From positions 1-20,974 of IMG/VR virus record IMGVR_UViG_3300032267_001396: 20,974 bases of DNA; one strand, given 5' to 3'. This DNA comes from a virus. Of the stretch, positions 16,195 through 20,974 are shown in pieces (positions within the stretch are counted from its first letter, which is position 1; every line of letters starts with the position of its first letter). The notes beneath the pieces are model-generated. The model did no database searches. It was given only the letters and a program-made list of their open reading frames with translations, and was not told the DNA's origin. A program made the translations under genes and the position numbers.

Positions 16195-17079
16195 TTCATT
16201 CAGATATTCGCTAATATGAACATCGCGTTCATTATTATCTGTGGCAAAGGATTCGTTTACAACTGAAACTGGAAGAGATTTAACATCACGACTAAAAGCC
16301 TTGTGTTTTGCTTCTTCAACAAGTTCAGCGGCTGTTTCCTCCTCGCCACGCTCGAACATCTCAACAACATAGTTAAAATTCTCTAAAATATAAGAACTAT
16401 CTTTGTCGTTCAATAACTTAAAAATAAAGTCTTTTTTGGATGAAGCCATTCCACTTGTTTTTTCTTGTAATAACAACTTGGCTTCAGCACCATTTATTTT
16501 TTCCAAAAGAGTTTCGTTCTCTTTATATGATTCGTTTAATTTTGTATTAAGCTCATCAATTTTTTCTTTTCCGATCATGATTGATTCTTTAACACTGGAA
16601 TCAACATAATCTTTATCAAATCCTACCAACTCGCGGATGGTATCTAATTTCTTACGAGCATGTATATTTTTTACAGCTTCTTCCAATTGATCTTTTGGTA
16701 AAACTTTATCGAGATACAAATCAAGATAATTACTCATTTCATTGATTATATTTTTAGAAAAATTTTCTGCTTTTTCGTTCAATGCCTTTTTGTAAAAAGA
16801 AGCAACCTTGTTTAATTTATCGGCATGATTTTCAGTAATAGCATTTACAACTTCTTGTAATTTTGAAGAATGATCATTGTCGATTGCTTCTAATAATTTT
16901 TCCAATTTAGCAGCGTGTTCTTCGTCTTGATTAGATAAAGCATTTTCAACTTGTAATTTTAATCTAGATTCAACCTTTTCGTTGACTGCATTTTCAAATG
17001 CCTCACTAATAGCTTTAGCAGTTTCCTCGTTTATGATGTTTTCATCTATTTGTTTTAGGATTTCGGAAAAATTACTCAT
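16180..17079 (-). CDS. 22: Prohead core scaffold protein, T4 gp22-like (299 aa)
   Basis: This is the main internal scaffold on which gp23 assembles; the gp21 protease would degrade it during maturation. The protein is highly charged and almost entirely helical/coiled-coil, with one or few aromatic clusters, as in T4 gp22 (269 aa). Residues 53-97 hold three exact 15-residue repeats with histidines at 55, 70 and 85, of the form H-x-x-KL followed by a helix (EEHAAKLEKLLEAID and two variants). The C-terminal part has a DFIFKLLNDKDSSYILENFNYVVEMFERG stretch. It lies between the small core-like protein and gp23, the usual context. The start ATG at 17079 gives MSNFSEILKQ; no Shine-Dalgarno sequence is present, but GATAAATA lies 12 bases upstream. 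Confidence 0.9.
   Translation of the reverse strand: MSNFSEILKQIDENIINEETAKAISEAFENAVNEKVESRLKLQVENALSNQDEEHAAKLEKLLEAIDNDHSSKLQEVVNAITENHADKLNKVASFYKKALNEKAENFSKNIINEMSNYLDLYLDKVLPKDQLEEAVKNIHARKKLDTIRELVGFDKDYVDSSVKESIMIGKEKIDELNTKLNESYKENETLLEKINGAEAKLLLQEKTSGMASSKKDFIFKLLNDKDSSYILENFNYVVEMFERGEEETAAELVEEAKHKAFSRDVKSLPVSVVNESFATDNNERDVHISEYLNELKRK
16788..16923 (-). repeat. Three 15-residue histidine-phased repeats in gp22
   Basis: Residues 53-67, 68-82 and 83-97 of the scaffold repeat the pattern acidic/Asn-x-H-x-x-KL-x-x-hydrophobic with a phase of exactly 15 residues. This indicates a regular helical rod. The three copies are diverged at the DNA level. Confidence 0.65.
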
Positions 17080-17091
17080 ATCGTATATTAT

Positions 17092-17099
17092 TATTTATC
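17092..17099 (-). promoter_or_regulatory. Late-promoter-like GATAAATA before gp22
   Basis: GATAAATA on the minus strand lies 12 bases before the gp22 ATG, in the 49-base gap after the small core-like gene. It fits NATAAATA. If used, the leader would be only about 6-7 bases. Confidence 0.35.
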
Positions 17100-17128
17100 T
17101 TTAAATGTTACAAATTAATAAATTTTTT

Positions 17129-17326
17129 TTATTTTTTATGTTCGCATTCGTCACAACCACAATCGCATGTTTTTTTGCTTTTTGGTTTATCCAAATCTTT
17201 TTTAATTTTTTTGATTTTGGATTTAATTTTTTCTGCAACTAAAAATTCTAAAGTAGAATATGCATTGGCGTAATTTTTTTCACAGATTTGTGTGATTAAT
17301 TTTGAAGATAATTTTTGCAATTCCAT
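17129..17326 (-). CDS. Small prohead-core-like protein with cysteine-rich tail (65 aa)
   Basis: The protein starts MELQKLSSKLITQICEKNYANAYSTLEFLVAEKIKSKIKK and then becomes very lysine-rich. The pattern 'I-x-x-(N/K)-(Y/F)-A-x-A...L...VAEKI' is reminiscent of T4-type prohead core proteins gp67/gp68. The location between gp21 and gp22 supports a core role, but the match is weak. An upstream TTG at 17362 could add 12 residues; I prefer ATG at 17326 because the extension is Asn/Ile-rich and AT-driven. The tail carries a compact C-x-C-x-C-x-x-C-x-H cluster (CDCGCDECEH), which suggests metal binding and is odd for a scaffold component. The gene lies after gp21, whereas in T4 genes 67 and 68 precede 21. 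Confidence 0.65.
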   Translation of the reverse strand: MELQKLSSKLITQICEKNYANAYSTLEFLVAEKIKSKIKKIKKDLDKPKSKKTCDCGCDECEHKK

Positions 17327-17363
17327 ATTTATTATATTATTATTTACTCTTTTGATGTACAAA

Positions 17364-18032
17364 TTAAAGCATTTTTAATGCATTAATAAAATTAATAAAT
17401 TGTTCTTTCAAGTATGCGTCTTTGTTTTTAAGTGGCAATCTTGAAATAGCTTTTTCAAATTTTTCATAAACTGGCTCAAATGCACCATCATCCAATAAAA
17501 CCCATTGTTTTGATTCTAATATGCCATTTACAAATGCAGTTGGTACAGATGGATCAGCTACTACGTCAATTGCAACCAATCTAAAATCTGAGACATGACC
17601 ATATCCATTTTTGGTTTCAACTTTACCCAATGCTCTTGAAGAGACACCAAGCTTAACTCCATCCATAATTAAAGAACGAACAACTTGACCCATTGGAGTT
17701 GATAAAATTTTGGATTTGCCTTCAAAAATATTTCCATCTTGTTTTAAAGACGTAACTATATGACAAGCTCTTTCCAAATTAACTTCTGGTGTACTTGGAT
17801 GATTTAATTCACCTGTTGCTCTATTGTTTATAACCATTTCAGAAGAATATCGGTTAACCTCTTCGACCATTTGCTGCAAGGGATAAATTCTATTATTTCT
17901 ATTTGGTTTATCTGCCATTAAAAATGGTCCTTGTATGAACATGTTAGATGGAGCATTTCTATTTTTTTCTTCTACTAAATATTTTAATTCATAATTTGGC
18001 GACTCGACCAATAGATTATAAGCATTACTCAT
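17364..18032 (-). CDS. 21: Prohead maturation protease, T4 gp21-like (222 aa)
   Basis: This is a peptidase family U9/S77 enzyme that cleaves the gp23 N-terminus and digests the core. Seen features: MFIQGPFLMADKPNRNNRIYP at 31-51; the catalytic-histidine motif GELNHP with His78; the serine motif GVSSRALG at 129-136, with Ser131 or Ser132 as nucleophile; and IDVVADPS at 155-162, carrying the conserved acids. T4 gp21 is 212 residues, so this is full length. Its start ATG at 18032 lies 28 bases after the gp4 stop. The small core-like protein and gp22 follow at once, giving a protease-scaffold-capsid operon. No Shine-Dalgarno sequence is seen. Confidence 0.93.
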   Translation of the reverse strand: MSNAYNLLVESPNYELKYLVEEKNRNAPSNMFIQGPFLMADKPNRNNRIYPLQQMVEEVNRYSSEMVINNRATGELNHPSTPEVNLERACHIVTSLKQDGNIFEGKSKILSTPMGQVVRSLIMDGVKLGVSSRALGKVETKNGYGHVSDFRLVAIDVVADPSVPTAFVNGILESKQWVLLDDGAFEPVYEKFEKAISRLPLKNKDAYLKEQFINFINALKML

Positions 18033-18060
18033 ATATTACTATTACTTACATTACACTTAA

Positions 18061-18522
18061 TCATTTTAAAGCCTTTTCATTAAGAATTAAAAATATATAA
18101 TTTTTTTGAGCCGCCCATTTTTTCGCACATTCCCATTTTGCTAAGTTTATAGCATATTGAGTATTTTCATAAATTATAGTTGATTGTTTTTTTCTTTTTG
18201 AAATTGTTGGCGGTAATGTTTGTTTTTCGGGTTTTACTTCTATTAAAAGTTTTTTTATTGTCCCGTCTCTTGATTTTAATTCAGCCACCAAATCAACAAA
18301 ATATCTATGCATTCTTCCATCTATGGGGGATTTATATGGTATTATTACGCTTTCACTTCCCCATGAAATAATATTTGGATTTTTATCCAAGTATCTAAAT
18401 GCAGTAAGTTCTAATGACGATCTGTATATTATAGGAAAAGAACCTCTATACTTGTCTTTGTTTATTAAATTATATTTACCTTGGCTGAAATTTTTATTTT
18501 TTTTACCAAAGAATTTTGACAT
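18061..18522 (-). CDS. 4: Head completion protein, T4 gp4 (gp50)-like, TnsA-type nuclease fold (153 aa)
   Basis: Required late in head assembly in T4, it has a PD-(D/E)XK nuclease fold related to the TnsA N-terminal domain. The visible pattern follows T4 gp4 (150 aa) closely: YNLINKDKYRG near the start; YRSSLE with the conserved Glu38; NPNIISWGSESVIIPYKSPIDGRMHRYFVD with Asp77; LLIEVKP with Glu95 and Lys97; a basic P-x-x-x-KRKKQ segment; and YAINLAKWECAKKW. The putative catalytic D...E-x-K set is intact. The ATG at 18522 lies 9 bases after the gp13 stop, so the genes are likely coupled. Linkage to gp13 and gp21 differs from T4, where gene 4 lies near 2, 64 and 53. Confidence 0.9.
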   Translation of the reverse strand: MSKFFGKKNKNFSQGKYNLINKDKYRGSFPIIYRSSLELTAFRYLDKNPNIISWGSESVIIPYKSPIDGRMHRYFVDLVAELKSRDGTIKKLLIEVKPEKQTLPPTISKRKKQSTIIYENTQYAINLAKWECAKKWAAQKNYIFLILNEKALK

Positions 18523-18531
18523 TAAAATAAA

Positions 18532-19416
18532 TTATCCAACGAAAAATTTTGGAGGAGTTAAATCGGTTCCGGATGTCGTAATTTCTTTTTCCAATTCATC
18601 TTTTTCCTTTTCACCCTGTCTCAATAAATCTGCACCATTTACAGTTTGACCTCCGAATAAATTAGAACCTGCATATTTTCCTCTTATATGTCCTACTGCG
18701 ATTTTAGTTAGAGCCGTAACGTAACGATAAACCCATAGTTGTGAAACAAGATCTTTAATTGGTTTTTGTACATAACATCCAATCAAACCATAATATGTAG
18801 TAGCTTTTGATGGTTCTGGAATTAATTTCATTAATTGTGTTTCCGGTTCAAATCTAACGTATGGCATTAATGCAAGCATTTTTTCTCTAGTTTCTAACCA
18901 ATTTTTAAGCGTATGCCATGTTATTAAATCATACCCAACATTACCTAATAAATGTCCAAAATATGCTTGTTGTGCGATGGTATGTTCTATTGTGAATAAT
19001 GTATTAACCCCTGAATTATTTCCTTCATTGAATGAAAAAACATCAACTACTTTTCTATAATTATCCATGTCAAAATCATATCCCGCATTTGATGTTGTAT
19101 TATTTAAATCATTGGAATTATTTAATTCCGGAGTTTGGCTGAATAGTTTATCTAATCTCAAACCAACACCAGATGTATATAAATCCGATTTAAAAATTAG
19201 ATATTCTTCTGTATGTCCTGTAAATTTAGTAAACCATTCAAGTGCAATGTCAATGAATTCGTACATTTGTTCGCTACTAACTTCTATTTGAATTAATGGC
19301 TCTCCTAATGTTCTTCGCACTCTTTGTGCTAAATGATCATAACTTTTAATTTTAGAATTAAAAGTAGTGCTTCCATGAAAGGAATTTGGTAAAACTGGTT
19401 GATCTGGATATGGCAT
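18532..19416 (-). CDS. 13: Neck protein, T4 gp13-like (294 aa)
   Basis: This is a component of the head-tail connector neck that completes filled heads. The N-terminal helix region DHLAQRVRRTLGEPLIQIEVSSEQMYEFIDIALEWFTKF has the family pattern 'RLG-P-x-x-I-x-V...Q...I-x-x-AL-x-x-F'. Later come LLGNVGYDLITWHTLKNWLETREKML, VRFEPETQLMKLIPEP, DLVSQLWVYRYVTALTKIAVG, FGGQTVNGADLLRQ and the terminal P-x-FFVG. T4 gp13 is 309 residues. The frame extends 26 codons further upstream into the fibre gene, but the ATG at 19416 (MPYPDQPVLPN) is chosen. It begins one base after the fibre stop, and the extension would overlap coding DNA in another frame. No Shine-Dalgarno sequence precedes it. Confidence 0.8.
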   Translation of the reverse strand: MPYPDQPVLPNSFHGSTTFNSKIKSYDHLAQRVRRTLGEPLIQIEVSSEQMYEFIDIALEWFTKFTGHTEEYLIFKSDLYTSGVGLRLDKLFSQTPELNNSNDLNNTTSNAGYDFDMDNYRKVVDVFSFNEGNNSGVNTLFTIEHTIAQQAYFGHLLGNVGYDLITWHTLKNWLETREKMLALMPYVRFEPETQLMKLIPEPSKATTYYGLIGCYVQKPIKDLVSQLWVYRYVTALTKIAVGHIRGKYAGSNLFGGQTVNGADLLRQGEKEKDELEKEITTSGTDLTPPKFFVG

Positions 19417-19417
19417 T

Positions 19418-20974
19418 TTAATTGATTCTATATGTTTGGAATGTGGTTGATGATAGTTTTCTAATTCTAAACGTTGCAGATGTACCAATTGCAACTATAT
19501 TATTACCCGTTGCTGTCGCTGGTCCGCCGGGTGCGGCTACTCCAGTTCCACCCGCTAATGTAACCGCTCCAGCAGATGTTCCATAATTTATTATATTAAA
19601 ATCAAATGCACCATTTATTGGTAAATTAACATCAAAAACGGAAGATGCGGGAAGGGTTAATGTTAATGCTGTTGTTGCTGTACATGTTATAATTTTAGAC
19701 TGCAAATGTATTAATGATAAAGTGGTTGAAGTAGTAAAGTTTGAAGGGGTTGGTTGTAATTGTAAATATGTTCCATTTACAACAACATTTCCTTGTGAGC
19801 TTAAATTGTTCACATATGTATATGATGGAACGCTTGTTGTTATATTAGAACCTAATATAAATGTATTACAATGGTTGGTGGTATTAAGATAACCACCCAA
19901 TATAGAAGAATTAGCCCCAGAGGCAATATTGCAACAACCGCCAGCTACATTCGAATAAATTGCAGAGGCTGTATTACAAGAACCACCCGCTATAGTCGAA
20001 CCAGTAGAACAAGATACATTAAAACAACCACCAGCTACAATTGAATATTTTCCAGTAGCTGTATTACAAGAACCACCCGCTACCTGTGAATAATCCCCAG
20101 AAGCTGTATTACAAGAACCACCCGCTACCTGTGAATAATTTCCAGAAGCTGAATTCCATGAACCACCAGCTACGTTTGAACCCAAGCTACATGCACGGTT
20201 AAAATAACCACCAGCTACGTTCGAAAAACACACATTAGCACGATTACTTAAACCACCAGCTACATTTGAATAAGTTCCAGACGCTGTATTCAATGAACCA
20301 CCAGCTACGTTTGAAAAACCCCCATAAAATGCACAAGAACAACCAGCTACATTACAATAACCACCACTTACCGTTGAATGACATCCACAAGCTCTATTGG
20401 CATAACCACCAGCTACGTTTGAAAAAACACAAAAAGCATAATTACTGCAACCACCATTTACATTTGAATATTCTCCGCAGGTCAGATTATATATACCACC
20501 AGATATGTTTGACGTAATTCCATAAGCGATATTACAATAACCGCCACCTATACTGGAACAACTCCCAGTACCACAAACAAGATTGCCACTACCTCCAGAT
20601 ATAGACGAGTTACTACCAAGAGCTGTATTATTATAACCACCACTTACCGTTGAATGACATCCACAAGCAGTATTATAGAATCCACCAGCTACGTTTGAAA
20701 AACACACATTAGCTGTATTACGGCGACCGCCAGCTACGTTTGAATAACATGCAGAAGCTGAATTGCATAAACCACCAGCTACGTTTGAATATTTTCCATA
20801 AGCTGTATTACGGCAACCACCAGCTACCTGTGAATAATTTCCAGAAGCTGTATTACAGTAACCACCAGCTACGTTTGAATAACATGCAGAAGCAGTATTA
20901 TTGAGTCCACCAGCTACGTTTGAACCCAAGCTACATGCACGGTTAAAATAACCACCAGCTACGTTTGAATAACA
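19418..20974 (-). CDS. Repeat-rich fibre protein with YadA-like head repeats, 5' end beyond the window
   Basis: The frame is open through the right edge; the apparent TTG start at 20929 lies inside a repeat, so the true start is outside. The 518 visible residues begin with about 24 tandem 15-residue units of the form Y/F-S-N-V-A-G-G-x-x-N-T-A-S-G-x. These resemble the left-handed beta-roll repeats of trimeric adhesin (YadA-type) heads, though most of those have 14. Cysteine is extremely frequent (about 30 in the repeat region). The final 150 residues form a different domain (LTLTLPASSVFDVNLP, FNIINYGTSAGAVTLAGGTG, ending SSTTFQTYRIN), like the distal or trimerising ends of other phage fibres. 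It probably forms a trimeric adhesive fibre. It is placed directly upstream of gp13. Intramolecular chaperone activity is not evident. Confidence 0.8.
   Translation of the reverse strand, partial: CYSNVAGGYFNRACSLGSNVAGGLNNTASACYSNVAGGYCNTASGNYSQVAGGCRNTAYGKYSNVAGGLCNSASACYSNVAGGRRNTANVCFSNVAGGFYNTACGCHSTVSGGYNNTALGSNSSISGGSGNLVCGTGSCSSIGGGYCNIAYGITSNISGGIYNLTCGEYSNVNGGCSNYAFCVFSNVAGGYANRACGCHSTVSGGYCNVAGCSCAFYGGFSNVAGGSLNTASGTYSNVAGGLSNRANVCFSNVAGGYFNRACSLGSNVAGGSWNSASGNYSQVAGGSCNTASGDYSQVAGGSCNTATGKYSIVAGGCFNVSCSTGSTIAGGSCNTASAIYSNVAGGCCNIASGANSSILGGYLNTTNHCNTFILGSNITTSVPSYTYVNNLSSQGNVVVNGTYLQLQPTPSNFTTSTTLSLIHLQSKIITCTATTALTLTLPASSVFDVNLPINGAFDFNIINYGTSAGAVTLAGGTGVAAPGGPATATGNNIVAIGTSATFRIRKLSSTTFQTYRIN
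19850..20974 (-). repeat. Tandem 45-bp coding repeats (15-residue units)
   Basis: About 24-25 units encode the S-x-V-A-G-G-x-x-N-x-A motif. On the plus strand they appear as recurring ccaccagctacgtttgaa-type words spaced about 45 bases apart. A few units are irregular (17 residues near NLVCGTGS; a short AFYGG unit). The array continues past the right edge. Confidence 0.85.
20163..20965 (-). repeat. 59-bp exact duplication within the fibre repeats
   Basis: Bases 20163-20221 and 20907-20965 are identical, including the unusual unit encoding RACSLGSNVAGG, 744 bases apart. The identity is much longer than between ordinary neighbouring units, so a recent copying, unequal-exchange or repeat-conversion event is likely. 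Confidence 0.75.

Noticed and set aside
15981-16214. Plus-strand open frame across the gp23/gp22 junction
   Set aside because: It runs antisense to two confidently assigned genes; no independent support.
18180-18649. Two plus-strand open frames opposite gp4 and gp13
   Set aside because: Leu/Phe/Ile-rich composition is that expected from the reverse strand of Lys/Asn-rich genes, not of membrane proteins.
19417-19494. Longer gp13 reading with a 26-residue N-terminal extension
   Set aside because: It overlaps the C-terminal coding part of the fibre in another frame; the ATG at 19416, one base after the fibre stop, gives a better family-like start.
20927-20929. Start of the repeat fibre at TTG 20929
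   Set aside because: The frame and the repeats continue unbroken to base 20974, so this TTG is internal.
19850-20974. CRISPR-like array of regularly spaced similar words
   Set aside because: The 45-bp units are contiguous, have no unique spacers and translate without interruption into fibre repeats.
19418-20974. Diversity-generating retroelement target in the fibre
   Set aside because: No reverse transcriptase, template repeat or adenine-biased variable region is visible in the window; variation here fits repeat recombination instead.

Overview
The window is a block of the virion-building region of an AT-rich, T4-type myovirus (contractile-tailed phage). The assignment rests on a set of T4 morphogenesis proteins that can be recognised from their sequences: neck protein gp13, head-completion nuclease gp4, prohead protease gp21, a small prohead-core-like protein, scaffold gp22, major capsid protein gp23, small terminase gp16, clamp loader gp44, and baseplate wedge proteins gp25 and gp6. 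Sequence divergence, reshuffled gene order and very large PKD/beta-propeller virion proteins point to a distant ('far-T4') relative. The host is not shown. Very low G+C and almost no Shine-Dalgarno sequences would suit a Bacteroidota or other AT-rich aquatic host, but this is inference.

Layout in the direction of transcription (most genes are on the minus strand, right to left). At the right edge lies a fibre gene without its 5' end, built from 15-residue YadA-type repeats rich in cysteine (19418-20974). It is followed almost without gaps by gp13, gp4, gp21, a small core-like protein, gp22 and gp23 (14712-19416). This head module ends at a strong hairpin terminator (14648-14683) shared with the convergent plus-strand gp16 gene (14122-14607). 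Next come a 54-residue minus-strand protein (13918-14082) and the clamp-loader ATPase gp44 (12949-13878), whose start codon is preceded by a 22-bp palindrome. A small plus-strand gene of unknown role (12434-12952) converges on gp44. The tail module then runs gp25, gp6, a 1093-residue PKD plus beta-propeller protein, a 2006-residue multidomain PKD/propeller protein, and a second fibre gene whose 3' end lies beyond the left edge (1-697).

How the genes work together: gp22, the small core-like protein and gp23 would build the prohead; gp21 would mature it; gp16 would help package DNA; gp4 and gp13 would finish the head and neck; gp25 and gp6 would form the baseplate wedge; and the large proteins and two fibres would decorate the baseplate or tail and contact the host. 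gp44 is a replication protein embedded in this late structural region. Coding density is very high. No gap exceeds about 105 bases, so there is no long gene-free stretch, and I saw no tRNA, integrase, transposase or CRISPR array.

Two regulatory themes stand out: T4-type late-promoter-like NATAAATA motifs just upstream of several starts, and a major capsid gene that differs from its surroundings in G+C and in having a canonical Shine-Dalgarno sequence.
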